DNA of 64,000 nucleotides from Solibacillus cecembensis. GTDB lineage: Bacteria > Bacillota > Bacilli > Bacillales_A > Planococcaceae. Shown here piece by piece: positions 8,141 to 17,265 of this stretch. Location: positions 1 through 64,000 of the forward strand of contig NZ_LMBZ01000013.1 in assembly GCF_001439635.1 (NCBI RefSeq). The letters run 5' to 3'. The notes below the pieces were generated by a model. It did no database searches. It had not been told where the DNA came from and saw only the letters and a list, made by a program, of their open reading frames with translations. The position numbers were made by a program, and so were the translations under genes. Each line of letters begins with the position of its first letter. The first letter of the stretch is position 1.

Positions 8141-9616
8141 TTAATAAAGCTCTTTGACAACAGTACTTTTCTTTCTATCAACCATTTCTTTAATCGTTTT
8201 TAATAGATAAGTAAAACACTCTAGTTTGAATGTTTTTGCTAAGCTAATATATAGAACGACTCCCGTTACGATTTGAATGATAACAGTTAACATATCCGAC
8301 ATTTCGAACCACTGAATTGGATAGATTATTGCACCCATTATTATCGAAATAAGTAAAGATGGAAGTACATCTTTCCATTGTTCTTGTATACTATAATTTA
8401 ATAAATTTAAATTGGGATAGGCATTAATAAACGTATAGAGGATGCCACTAATAGAAATACCCATAGCCATCGCATGAACTCCAAATGGTAAACTAATACC
8501 TAAAATAATAAGTCCTACTAATTTCTTAACAATTTCTAATTTCAAGAAAGTATCACTTCTACCTAAAGCATTAATCGCTTGTAAATTTGCTGTATGAATT
8601 GGCCATAAAGCATATACAAGACAAAAGATTTGTAAGAACGGAACAGTTGGAAGCCATTTTTCGGTTAATAAAATCTTAACAAGTGGCTCGGCAATTACAG
8701 CTAATCCAACCATCATTGGAAATATAATAAATGCGCTCGTGACAATCGCTCGGCGCACAATCTCTTTTACGCGTTGTTTATCATCTTGATAGGATGATAA
8801 AGTTGGAAGCATTACGGACTGTATGGAACCGTTAATATTACTAACAAGTAAACTAGGGAATTGATCCCCTCTATTATAAAAACCAAGTATCGCTGGACTA
8901 TATATTTTACCAACCAATACATTTCGGATATTCGAATAAAGCACATCAATCAATGCTGAAGCCATTAACTTCCATCCAAATGAAAATAATATTTTAATTC
9001 TTTCTATTGAAAAGAGTAGCTGTGGTCTCCACATAACGGCGTACCACAAAAATAGTGTAAGCATTAATTGATTTATTAATTGCTGTCCAACTAATGCCCA
9101 AACACCAAATCCATCATAGGCCATCCAAATACCTGCTATACCCGAAACGACATTAGCACCTAAGCTAATTAAGAATAGTTTCTTGAACTGCATTTTTTTT
9201 TCAATGATTGCATATTGAATGGAATTTAAAGCTCCAAAAAACAATGTACAGGAAAGAACTCGAAGAACCGTCATGAAATCGGGTTGTTCAAAAAATGTCG
9301 CTATCAATGGTGCAGTAAAAAAAAGAAGGAGGTACAGAAGGCTTGCAACAAATAAATTCAAGTAAAAAACAGATGAAAAATCAATCTCATTTACGTCTTT
9401 ATTCTGAATAAGTGCTGTATTAAATCCGCTTTGTACAAACACTCCCGCAATTGCAATAAAAATGGTTACAAGAATAATTAAACCAAACTCCTCTGGTAAT
9501 AAAATCCTTGCTAAAATAATCATCACTATAAACTGAATCCCTTGTGTGCCTCCACGCTCCATTAGTTTCCATAAGAGAGAAACAATAACTTTAGATTTTG
9601 TTACTTCATTGCCCAT
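8141..9616 (-). CDS. Wzx-type polysaccharide flippase (MOP/PST exporter)
   Basis: Integral membrane protein of about 491 residues with some 12-14 predicted hydrophobic segments, matching the oligosaccharidyl-lipid flippase family. Typical family strings are ILLPEEFGLIILVTIFIAIA near the N-terminus and FVQSGFNTALIQ. It would move the undecaprenyl-linked repeat unit across the membrane for polymerisation by the Wzy-like protein. The start is ambiguous: the ATG at 9614-9616 has AAGGA ten bases upstream, while one three codons earlier is too close to it. It overlaps the end of the GT2 gene, so the two are translationally coupled. Confidence 0.88.
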   Translation of the reverse strand: MGNEVTKSKVIVSLLWKLMERGGTQGIQFIVMIILARILLPEEFGLIILVTIFIAIAGVFVQSGFNTALIQNKDVNEIDFSSVFYLNLFVASLLYLLLFFTAPLIATFFEQPDFMTVLRVLSCTLFFGALNSIQYAIIEKKMQFKKLFLISLGANVVSGIAGIWMAYDGFGVWALVGQQLINQLMLTLFLWYAVMWRPQLLFSIERIKILFSFGWKLMASALIDVLYSNIRNVLVGKIYSPAILGFYNRGDQFPSLLVSNINGSIQSVMLPTLSSYQDDKQRVKEIVRRAIVTSAFIIFPMMVGLAVIAEPLVKILLTEKWLPTVPFLQIFCLVYALWPIHTANLQAINALGRSDTFLKLEIVKKLVGLIILGISLPFGVHAMAMGISISGILYTFINAYPNLNLLNYSIQEQWKDVLPSLLISIIMGAIIYPIQWFEMSDMLTVIIQIVTGVVLYISLAKTFKLECFTYLLKTIKEMVDRKKSTVVKELY

Positions 9617-10575
9617 TTCAACCATATCCTTTTGAAGTATTTCAAAGTATTGGATACATCCGGTAAATATTGATTTATCAATATAATTACTTTTCTTTTA
9701 TAACCAAGTTTTTTATAAAATTCTCTAAATTCCCCTGTTTTAGCTTCTTTATACTTCCGCTGCTCAAATAGAAGGTTAAATCGGTTATAACTTTTAGTTT
9801 TCTTTATCACATCACTATATTGATAATTTGTATATTCATTTAATTCATCGAGCATAAGCGCTATTCTATCGAAATGTTTGTTCCTTTTTTCAATATTAGA
9901 TAAATTCCTTGCTGTCCAAGAACCATTCACTCCCACTCGGTAAGCCGACATAAATTCATCCATATAATAAACTTTTCCAAGCAATGACAAATTTATTGCT
10001 AACGGATAATCACCTACTGGAGCCACTTCAAAAAAATTTGGTCTATTTAAGCCAAACTCTGTTAAAAACATCATTGAATTTGTAATAAAAAGACCTCCAT
10101 CACCTTCAATCACGTCTTCAACAGTATAAATTTTATCCCCTTTATTTGGACGATTATACGATTCTAATTTTTTCTCAGTTGCCGTTACTACATAACCAGC
10201 ATGAACACATAGGCTACATTGTGGATTGTTTTTCATATAGGCTATCTGCTTTTGTAACTTTTGAGGATCTACCCAATAGTCATCCCCCTCACAAATAGCA
10301 ATATATTTCCCTTTTGCTCTTTGAAGATTCAACTGGGTTATTGATATTCCTTTTGATTTTTGATTTTCTGTTTGATAGATTGGTTTTATTAATTCGGGAT
10401 ATTCTTTCTCATACTTTTTAATAATTTCTGCCGTTCGATCCGTTGAAGCGTCATCATGAATTAATATTTCATACTTAAAATCTGTTTGCTGCATTATAAA
10501 ACTATCAATAGCATCTGCTATATAATTTTCATGATTATATGCGGGACAGTGAATACTCACTAATACCTTTTCCAT
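9601..10575 (-). CDS. Family 2 glycosyltransferase
   Basis: Inverting GT-A glycosyltransferase adding one sugar to the lipid-linked repeat unit. The N-terminus has the GT2 pattern VSIHCPAYNHENYIADAIDS, then EILIHDDASTDRTAEI and the metal-binding region CEGDDYWVDP. Length is 324. It is the first gene after the terminator at about 10800, so it probably begins a second polysaccharide transcript (GT2, flippase, ATP-grasp 1, VioA-like, WbqC, rfbA, rfbB). An AAGGAG lies about 12 bases before the ATG, a rather long spacing. Confidence 0.88.
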   Translation of the reverse strand: MEKVLVSIHCPAYNHENYIADAIDSFIMQQTDFKYEILIHDDASTDRTAEIIKKYEKEYPELIKPIYQTENQKSKGISITQLNLQRAKGKYIAICEGDDYWVDPQKLQKQIAYMKNNPQCSLCVHAGYVVTATEKKLESYNRPNKGDKIYTVEDVIEGDGGLFITNSMMFLTEFGLNRPNFFEVAPVGDYPLAINLSLLGKVYYMDEFMSAYRVGVNGSWTARNLSNIEKRNKHFDRIALMLDELNEYTNYQYSDVIKKTKSYNRFNLLFEQRKYKEAKTGEFREFYKKLGYKRKVIILINQYLPDVSNTLKYFKRIWLKWAMK

Positions 10576-10738
10576 TTGGGTTACATACTCCTTTTTAGGA
10601 ATTTATACAAAATTATATTTCCCCTTTATTACTAAATTATATGAATTAAAAACTTACTATATTCTTAATTAACCCATCGAAAATGCAAAGTTTACCACCT
10701 AATATTTTTGAAATTTATTCAAAACTCTCTTAACTAAT

Positions 10739-10767
10739 ATCCCCCCTGCTAGGTTACACGGGGGGAT
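10739..10767. repeat. Perfect GC hairpin without a T-run
   Basis: ATCCCCCC and GGGGGGAT form an 8-bp perfect stem around a 13-base loop (TGCTAGGTTACAC), in the leader of the GT2 gene. Neither strand has a following T tract, so it is not a standard terminator. It may be an IS remnant or a leader structure. Confidence 0.5.
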
Positions 10768-10770
10768 TAA

Positions 10771-10929
10771 TCAAGCAAAACAGTTGAACTGAGGGTCGAA
10801 AAAACTAGCTCCATTTTGATTCAAGAAGCGAATCAAAATGGAGCTAGTTTGGCAAAAGGCTGTGAAGAGTTGCATATTGACGCTGGGTAGCGGGTGATGT
10901 AGTAGTACAGGTGGATCAACACTCGATAA
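10771..10929 (+). pseudogene. IS3-family transposase fragment (helix-turn-helix region)
   Basis: On the plus strand one frame reads ILIQEANQNGASLAKGCEEL then HIDAG, a stop, two further stops, and in the same frame YRWINTR. This resembles the N-terminal recruiting segment of IS3-type transposases, where a QEA..GA.L.KACE..-type helix is followed by TYQRW. Several in-frame stops and the missing remainder mark it as debris. It occupies most of the 426-bp gap between the ATP-grasp pair and the GT2 gene. No other gene is seen there. Confidence 0.45.
10799..10850 (-). terminator. Intrinsic terminator with a 21-bp perfect stem
   Basis: Arms 10802-10822 and 10830-10850 (core CTCCATTTTGATTC/GAATCAAAATGGAG) are perfectly complementary around a 7-base loop. 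On the minus strand the stem runs into TTTTTT. It would end the galE-to-ATP-grasp transcript. The right arm lies within the IS3-derived frame. Confidence 0.75.
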
Positions 10930-11001
10930 TTAAACACTTTGCACCCAAAAATAAGTAATCTTAAAAAGAACGAACAGAAATTTTAAAGATTGGGAAGCAG
11001 G

Positions 11002-12219
11002 TTATTTTTCTACTAAAGAATCCTCAAATATGACCTTTACGTAATCTGTCATATTGTCCATTTTTTCTATCATTTCCTCTTTTGAAGAATACTTTAGCAC
11101 CATTGAACCTAATTTCTTATCTGCCCCTGTAAAAGTAGATATACGATCTCCTGGTTTTATAAAGAGTTCATATTCCACAACATTATTTTTCTCAAACTCA
11201 CTATCAAATTTGACGCCTTTAAATATCCCAATATTCTGACTATTAACTATATAACATGACCAATATCCTTTTGGTTCGACCATTTTTAAATCACTACAAT
11301 CTTCACCTAAAGCTGCTTTAATCGTATATTCAATTAAATCTACGCCTGTTGCACAATTTGTTATATGAGGTATCAAATTTCCTCCAATTCTTGCGCCCAT
11401 CTCAATAAAAAAGACATTATCATTTTTATCTACTCGAATATCGAAATCGTATGGACCTGTTTTCATATTAAGTAAATTCAGCAGCCTTTGAATTTCATCA
11501 TGGATTTTATCTTGTATATGTTCGGGTAATATACTCGGCCAGCTACCCCCTAACGGTAAAAATGGATTTAAATAGGTATTATTTAGATGATTATTTGAGA
11601 AACACCGAAATACAAATTCACCATTAACTGAGAATCCATCTCCTCCAACTTGATATCCCTTTTTCTCAATATACTCCTCAATTAAAAAACGTTTAGCTTT
11701 TGAGAAACTTAAAGCATATTCTATCTTTTCTTCAAGATATTCAAAGTTATCAATTTTTGAAATCCCTCTGCTTCCAGATGAATCCACTGGTTTTATCATC
11801 ACTGGAAGCTTGTAATTATGGATTTCAGATTTAGCCTGTTCAAATGAGCTATATCCTTTTGCATTAGGAACATTAAAGTTATTATTTCTTAAAAAGTCTC
11901 TAAATAAATCTTTATTATTGATTATTTCAATAGACTTATATGGATATGATGGTAACCCTAACGCTTCAGCAACGTAAGAAACTGTCGTCATTGCTTCATC
12001 CGCAGCAAAACAAGTAATCCCATCAATTTTTAAATCTCTCGATAAAGCTAAAACTGCCTCTTTATCCATAAAACTAACATTGTGATACTCATGTGCAAAT
12101 TTATGCCCTGGATTGTTTTCAAAAAAGTCACATGTAATAGTATAAAAACCCATTTCTACTGCCTTTTTAATAAACGGTATATGATATGGATCACCACTAA
12201 GAATCAATAGTTTTTTCAT
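11002..12219 (-). CDS. ATP-grasp ligase paralogue 2
   Basis: A 405-residue soluble ATP-grasp enzyme. The N-terminal domain begins KKLLILSGDPYH. The ATP site comprises K143 in MIKP, the loop DSSGSRGISK and the hinge IEEYIE. The catalytic end has D260, E273, R277 and GG 279-280 (IEMGARIGGN), so all expected ligands are present. ATP-grasp enzymes join a carboxylate to an amine through an acyl phosphate; here an amino acid or similar acid joined to an amino sugar is the best guess. It overlaps paralogue 3 by four bases (ATGA), so the two are translationally coupled. Substrates are unknown. Confidence 0.88.
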   Translation of the reverse strand: MKKLLILSGDPYHIPFIKKAVEMGFYTITCDFFENNPGHKFAHEYHNVSFMDKEAVLALSRDLKIDGITCFAADEAMTTVSYVAEALGLPSYPYKSIEIINNKDLFRDFLRNNNFNVPNAKGYSSFEQAKSEIHNYKLPVMIKPVDSSGSRGISKIDNFEYLEEKIEYALSFSKAKRFLIEEYIEKKGYQVGGDGFSVNGEFVFRCFSNNHLNNTYLNPFLPLGGSWPSILPEHIQDKIHDEIQRLLNLLNMKTGPYDFDIRVDKNDNVFFIEMGARIGGNLIPHITNCATGVDLIEYTIKAALGEDCSDLKMVEPKGYWSCYIVNSQNIGIFKGVKFDSEFEKNNVVEYELFIKPGDRISTFTGADKKLGSMVLKYSSKEEMIEKMDNMTDYVKVIFEDSLVEK

Positions 12220-13442
12220 ATTTTCATCTCATTCTTTATTAGATTATTAACCTTTAATTTCACTAATTCCTTTAAATTAAACATTTTTTCAGACATCTCT
12301 AATTCAGTAGAAAAATTAAGTAACATTAACCCAATTTTTTTGTGAGATCCCGACAGCTCTGATACTCGATCCCCCGGGCTAACTAATAATTCATACTCCA
12401 CAATATTTTTTTCTAAAAAACTTTCATGTATTTCTAAACCATTAAATACCCCACTTTTTTCACTGTTTAGTACATAAGTTGCCCAATATCCTGTAGGTTC
12501 AACCATCTTCACATCACTACAATCTTCACCTATAGCCGCTTTAATTGTATATTCAATTAAATCAATTTCAGTTGCATATTGGATTGCTTCAGGGTTCCAA
12601 TCTCCACCGTTTCTAGGTGATATTTCAATAAGATAGACATTTTCATTATCATCAATTCGTATATCGAAATTATAGGATCCTGTTTTCATATTTAATAAAT
12701 CTAATACCCTTTGAATTTCATTGTGAATTTTTCTTTGAATGTATTTTGGCATAACATACGGCCAGGTTGTTAAGACCGGAACAAATGGATTTAAGCAATC
12801 TGTTGAGAAATATTCATTAGAAAAGCAGCGAAATACCAGTTTCCCATCTACAGAAAATCCATCCCCACCAATATGCGGACCGTAATTTTCTATATATTCT
12901 TCTATAATAAATCGTTTAGAACTTGAAAAGCTCAAAGCAATTTCCACTTTTTCTTCTAGTTGTTCTAATGAATCAATTTTTGAAACGCCTCTACTTCCCG
13001 AAGAATCGACTGGTTTTATCATGATGGGCATCTTAAAATGATGAATATAAGCTTTAGCCTCTTCAAATGAATTAAATCCTTTTGCTTTTGGAACATGAAA
13101 ATGCTTTTCTTTTTGAAACTCTCTAAATAAATCTTTATTCGTTAAAATTTCTACAGATTTATATGGATGTGAAGGCAAGCCCAATTTTTCTGCAACATAT
13201 GCTACTGTTTGTGCTCCTGAATCAGCGGCATAACAAACTATTCCATCAATTTGAAGAGACTCTGCTAACTTTAATACAGCTTCTTTGTTTGAAGCACTTA
13301 TTTTGTAATATTCATGAGCATATTGCTTTCCTAGAACATTCTCATCTATATCGCAAATGATAATATAACATCCCAGTTCTTTCGCTTTTTTAATGGCTGG
13401 AATTTGGGTTTTAGCACCACCAAGCATTAATAGTTTTTTCAA
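12216..13442 (-). CDS. ATP-grasp ligase paralogue 3
   Basis: A 408-residue member of the same family, aligning without gaps to paralogues 1 and 2 over at least the first 280 residues. It has MIKPVDSSGSRGVSK, the hinge IEEYIE and the catalytic string D260...IEISPRNGGDW, so it looks active. The start is a TTG (13440-13442) with AGAGGTG seven bases upstream, which places it exactly level with its paralogues. The longer frame to 13481 adds a stretch not shared with them. It follows the Wzy-like gene and is coupled to paralogue 2. Confidence 0.87.
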   Translation of the reverse strand: MKKLLMLGGAKTQIPAIKKAKELGCYIIICDIDENVLGKQYAHEYYKISASNKEAVLKLAESLQIDGIVCYAADSGAQTVAYVAEKLGLPSHPYKSVEILTNKDLFREFQKEKHFHVPKAKGFNSFEEAKAYIHHFKMPIMIKPVDSSGSRGVSKIDSLEQLEEKVEIALSFSSSKRFIIEEYIENYGPHIGGDGFSVDGKLVFRCFSNEYFSTDCLNPFVPVLTTWPYVMPKYIQRKIHNEIQRVLDLLNMKTGSYNFDIRIDDNENVYLIEISPRNGGDWNPEAIQYATEIDLIEYTIKAAIGEDCSDVKMVEPTGYWATYVLNSEKSGVFNGLEIHESFLEKNIVEYELLVSPGDRVSELSGSHKKIGLMLLNFSTELEMSEKMFNLKELVKLKVNNLIKNEMKI

Positions 13443-13503
13443 ATTACCACACCTCTTCTTCTCTAATAGCCACCATACCAATCGATGTTAATCTAATATT
13501 TCA

Positions 13504-14787
13504 CTACAAAAAGAAAAATAGATTAAACCCCCACGTCGGAAACATACTCAATCCAAAAGCATAAAATACCCATATGACCTTTATGATGAAGAGTAATAAA
13601 TATTTATCATTACTTTCTATCTTAAATTTTTTAAAATAATATAATGCCATATGAAAGAAAAAGAAAAGCATTAGAAGTGTTCCTATTAATCCAAAATTCA
13701 ACAGCATGTCGATATAGGCCTGGTGCGAAACCGTCTTAAATTTTGATTCAAAACCATAGTCCGTTAAGTAGTTCCCACCGAATAATATTTTATGCACAGG
13801 CTGCTGTAGATAATAATCAAAATGAATAATCCAAATATCCGTTCGATCAGAGGTTAACGAAGAAAAGTCTTTCGTTTCACCAAAAGATAATTGGCTTTGA
13901 ATTCTTTTCGCTACATCGCTCACTACAGGATAATCTGCATTGGCAATAGTATTTACATTTAAAAGTAGAAATGTGCCAACGAGTAACATAGTTAAGACGT
14001 ATTTTTTTTTCACCTGATCACTTAAAATAAAATAGATGCCTAGTAATAATAGATTACATAAAATCCCCGTAATGCTTAATGTAGCAAATAGACTTACATA
14101 CAATAAAATTAATATAACTATTTTAATTTGAGTATTTTTAAAAATATTTAGTAGTATTATGGAGAAAATTGCAATATTAATAAAAAAGCCAAAGTAATTT
14201 GGGTCTGGTAAACTCCCTAAAAATCTGGAAACTTCTACCCATTCATTATCAATGCTAATTAATGCATTTATTGCTCGTTCTTGCATCATCCATCCAAATA
14301 CACATGAAATTACCGCCCCTGTAACATAGTAAGTAAAAAATTCATGAAAGTTTTTTCTTATAAACATTGAAATGTATAGTAATATTAATACTATTTCAAA
14401 AATAATAATAAAACTAAGGGTAACATCAAAATATAAGACAACTGCAACACCATACAATAACGTAATAATAAGTGGTAAAAGATGTTTCTTTTCAATAGAG
14501 GGTTTTTTCAAATATAGTAATTTTAAAAATAGCAAAAAAGTAAAAACTCGGTATGCTGAAATATCACCTGGCAACATTAATTGACCGCTAAAGAATATAA
14601 ATACAGGTAATATGCGAAAAAATCTATGTGATCGCCACAAAATAATACTTAGACTTATAATGATAATGGAACTTATATATGAAAAATTTGGACCTAGTAC
14701 TACCAATAACGGTGCTACATAAATAATACCTATACATACATCGGCTAATTTTATTTTAAAACTACTTAAAGTCATTGTTTTTTCCAT
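13504..14787 (-). CDS. Wzy/O-antigen ligase-like membrane protein (polymerase)
   Basis: A very hydrophobic 427-residue protein with about ten or more membrane segments and a longer hydrophilic loop around residues 270-345, the usual layout of Wzy polymerases and O-antigen ligases. Sequence conservation in this family is weak, so the call rests on topology and on its position between glycosyltransferases and the flippase-linked genes. It probably polymerises flipped repeat units at the outer membrane face. The start is ATG with GAGG upstream. The region is strikingly AT-rich. Confidence 0.78.
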   Translation of the reverse strand: MEKTMTLSSFKIKLADVCIGIIYVAPLLVVLGPNFSYISSIIIISLSIILWRSHRFFRILPVFIFFSGQLMLPGDISAYRVFTFLLFLKLLYLKKPSIEKKHLLPLIITLLYGVAVVLYFDVTLSFIIIFEIVLILLYISMFIRKNFHEFFTYYVTGAVISCVFGWMMQERAINALISIDNEWVEVSRFLGSLPDPNYFGFFINIAIFSIILLNIFKNTQIKIVILILLYVSLFATLSITGILCNLLLLGIYFILSDQVKKKYVLTMLLVGTFLLLNVNTIANADYPVVSDVAKRIQSQLSFGETKDFSSLTSDRTDIWIIHFDYYLQQPVHKILFGGNYLTDYGFESKFKTVSHQAYIDMLLNFGLIGTLLMLFFFFHMALYYFKKFKIESNDKYLLLFIIKVIWVFYAFGLSMFPTWGFNLFFFL

Positions 14788-14803
14788 ATATATACCTCAT
14801 TAC

Positions 14804-16003
14804 TTAATCTATGATTGAGTAAAATTTTTCTATTTCTGCTTCATTCCCTAATTTTCTTTTAGTTAAATTTTTTTTGTATTTATCGATTAACTGTGGACAA
14901 TCTAGCACTTTCTTAATTCCTTCATAGATACCTTCATCATTATTAGCTACTATAATTCCATCCACATCGTTCTTTACCTGTTCTATTGCAGATGCATAAT
15001 TTGTAACAATAATAGGTAACCCTAACATTTGCGCCTCCGTTACTGCCATTGGCTTCCCTTCTCGCCTAGATGCCATAACATACACATCACATTTCTGAAT
15101 TAACGGGTATGGATTTTTTTTTTCGCCTAATAAAAATAATGTATCTTTTAAATTTTCTTTCTTAATCATATCCTCCAACAATGTGTAATCTTCACCATCC
15201 CCAATAATAAACCATCTGAAGTTGTATCCTTCTTCCTTTAACTTTTTAGCAGCCGCTATCGATCGATCTATTCCTTTTGTATGTATGGTTAGTCTACATA
15301 CTGTTACTAATTTAATGCCATTGTAGTCTTCTAAGTTACTATTAAAATCGATTGCATCCGTCGCCCTTTTCTTTACATAGTCGGAAGATAAAATATTCTC
15401 AAAAACAACTACTTTATGCGAAAGGTTTGGAAATGCCTTATTAAAATTTAATAAGCAACTTTCCGAAACACAGACAATCTTATCTGCCTTTTGAAAACTT
15501 TTATAATCTAATGAAGGAATAAGACCTGTAATTAAATAATCTATATGAATCCAAATTACTTTTTTATGTGCCGAGACCTTTTCTAACGTGTAATAATCTG
15601 CCCACATCTCTAAATACCCGATTGCAATATTATAGTTCTTTTTTATTTTTCTGGAATGATTAGAGTGAAACTGTGACATAATTTGGTGATTAAAACCTAA
15701 TTTTTTTTTATAAAATAGTTCCGCAAAAATAGCTTTAAGAAATATACCACTAACGATAAAGCTCCATATTTTTCTACAACGAGAATAAAACGTATTTGTA
15801 AAAATAGATACTTCCGGTAAAATATTCACCTGTATTGGCAAATCTCCGAAATATTCACCTTTATTTCTATACAAGACTATATCTACTTCATATTGATTAT
15901 AATCAATGCTTTTTAACAATGAGATTAAACTAGTAGTGCTCCCACCAAACATAAGTTCAGGATAGATAAACAGTATTTTTTTTTTCAATATTTCATCTCC
16001 CAT
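14804..16003 (-). CDS. Family 4 glycosyltransferase
   Basis: Retaining GT-B glycosyltransferase. The N-terminal domain begins KKKILFIYPELMFGGSTTSL. The C-terminal nucleotide-sugar site shows CRLTIHTKGIDRSIAA, the loop FIIGDGEDYTLLE and the E-x7-E motif in REGKPMAVTEAQMLGLP. I place the start at the ATG 16001-16003 with AAGG upstream. A TTG at 15986-15988 behind a stronger GGGAG is an equally good alternative; the longer frame to 16036 overlaps the previous gene. Donor and acceptor are unknown. Confidence 0.86.
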   Translation of the reverse strand: MGDEILKKKILFIYPELMFGGSTTSLISLLKSIDYNQYEVDIVLYRNKGEYFGDLPIQVNILPEVSIFTNTFYSRCRKIWSFIVSGIFLKAIFAELFYKKKLGFNHQIMSQFHSNHSRKIKKNYNIAIGYLEMWADYYTLEKVSAHKKVIWIHIDYLITGLIPSLDYKSFQKADKIVCVSESCLLNFNKAFPNLSHKVVVFENILSSDYVKKRATDAIDFNSNLEDYNGIKLVTVCRLTIHTKGIDRSIAAAKKLKEEGYNFRWFIIGDGEDYTLLEDMIKKENLKDTLFLLGEKKNPYPLIQKCDVYVMASRREGKPMAVTEAQMLGLPIIVTNYASAIEQVKNDVDGIIVANNDEGIYEGIKKVLDCPQLIDKYKKNLTKRKLGNEAEIEKFYSIID

Positions 16004-16019
16004 TATTACCTTATATACT

Positions 16020-17243
16020 TTAGTATTTGTGTTCACCTATGTTAATGTTTTTTAAAAAGTGCGCAATTTCGTGACAATGTTTATCCCAATTCTTATTATT
16101 TACAATAAAGTCTCTCGCCGACGTTCCCCTTTTTATTAATTCAGCTTTATCTTGTGACATTATATAATCAATTGTTCGTGCTATTTCTTCAGGCGATTCA
16201 TCTTGAAAAACAAAAGAATTGTCAAAGTACTCTTTTGTAAGCCCATTTAATTTTGTTGTCGCTACAGGTGTACCACTTAAAAAATATTCAATCATCTTTG
16301 ATGGGAAAGTATATAAACTAATGGCATCATTCACCTTGCGTGGATTTATTAAAATCCCTGCCTCTTGCTGCACTTTTAGTATTTTATCATTCGAAATATT
16401 CCCCATAAATTTAATCCTATTATCCCAACTTGTAGCCTCTTTAATATACTCATCAAGCGGTCCTGTTCCGTAAATCTTCAAATGGAAGTTATCACTTTTT
16501 ATATATTTCATTGCCAGAACTAAATTTTTTACTCCGTTGTACTCAAATAGAGCCCCACTAAATACACCAGTAATGACATCCTCCGTTTTTGTCGTTAACC
16601 ATTGTCCTCCAGGGGGATTAGCTGGACAATCGTCCAAGTCAAACCCCCCATCAATTAATATATATTTAGATGATGGGGCATATTTTTCAATTGATTTCTC
16701 ATTTAAAACAATTAAGCCATCGTATTTTTTGATAGAAAATGTAGTAATCACATTTTCTATCTTTTTCCCTATTCTCCCAATGGCCCCTCTCTGTTCTACA
16801 TCGATCGGTGGATCTGCAAAAATACAGACGTTTTTTACTTTAAATATCTTTGCTACTAGTAAAACGGGCAATGAAATCATTAGAAAGGCGTTAAATGTCA
16901 AGATTATCTTTTCTTCTTTCCTATTTTTAATACTCCAATTGACTAGCATTATACATGTATTGATAATAAAAAATAGTTGCTTTAAAATTAATATGTTTAT
17001 AGATGGTATTTTATGTCCCTCAGTATTGTCTACTAAATGTATTTTTCCATTTCCTAGCCATATTTTTTTTTCTTTAGGAAAGGCTCCTATTGGCACTTGC
17101 GTGAAAACTGTTAATTTATTTTTAAATCGTTTCGATAATCCTTTAATGATTCCAATTTGCATTTTATTTCCTGCTACTGATGGTCCAATATATTTTGTAC
17201 AATCCTTTGTATTAATAACACTTCCTAAAAATAAAACTTCCAT
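16020..17243 (-). CDS. Family 4-like glycosyltransferase
   Basis: GT-B type transferase of about 407 residues. The N-terminal Rossmann half starts MEVLFLGSVINTKDC. The C-terminal half shows GVFSGALFEYNGVKNLVLAM, a typical nucleotide-sugar-binding stretch, then YTFPSKMIEYFLSGTPVATT with the conserved serine, lysine and glutamate pattern. The start at the ATG 17241-17243 has GAGGG upstream; six extra codons to 17261 are less likely. It is AT-rich like its neighbours. Specificity cannot be read from sequence. Confidence 0.83.
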   Translation of the reverse strand: MEVLFLGSVINTKDCTKYIGPSVAGNKMQIGIIKGLSKRFKNKLTVFTQVPIGAFPKEKKIWLGNGKIHLVDNTEGHKIPSINILILKQLFFIINTCIMLVNWSIKNRKEEKIILTFNAFLMISLPVLLVAKIFKVKNVCIFADPPIDVEQRGAIGRIGKKIENVITTFSIKKYDGLIVLNEKSIEKYAPSSKYILIDGGFDLDDCPANPPGGQWLTTKTEDVITGVFSGALFEYNGVKNLVLAMKYIKSDNFHLKIYGTGPLDEYIKEATSWDNRIKFMGNISNDKILKVQQEAGILINPRKVNDAISLYTFPSKMIEYFLSGTPVATTKLNGLTKEYFDNSFVFQDESPEEIARTIDYIMSQDKAELIKRGTSARDFIVNNKNWDKHCHEIAHFLKNINIGEHKY

Positions 17244-17265
17244 ATTTTTTATCCCTCGCATACAT

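Noticed and set aside
10739..10767. GC-rich hairpin as an intrinsic terminator
   Set aside because: Neither strand has a T-run after the stem. It is kept only as a repeat.
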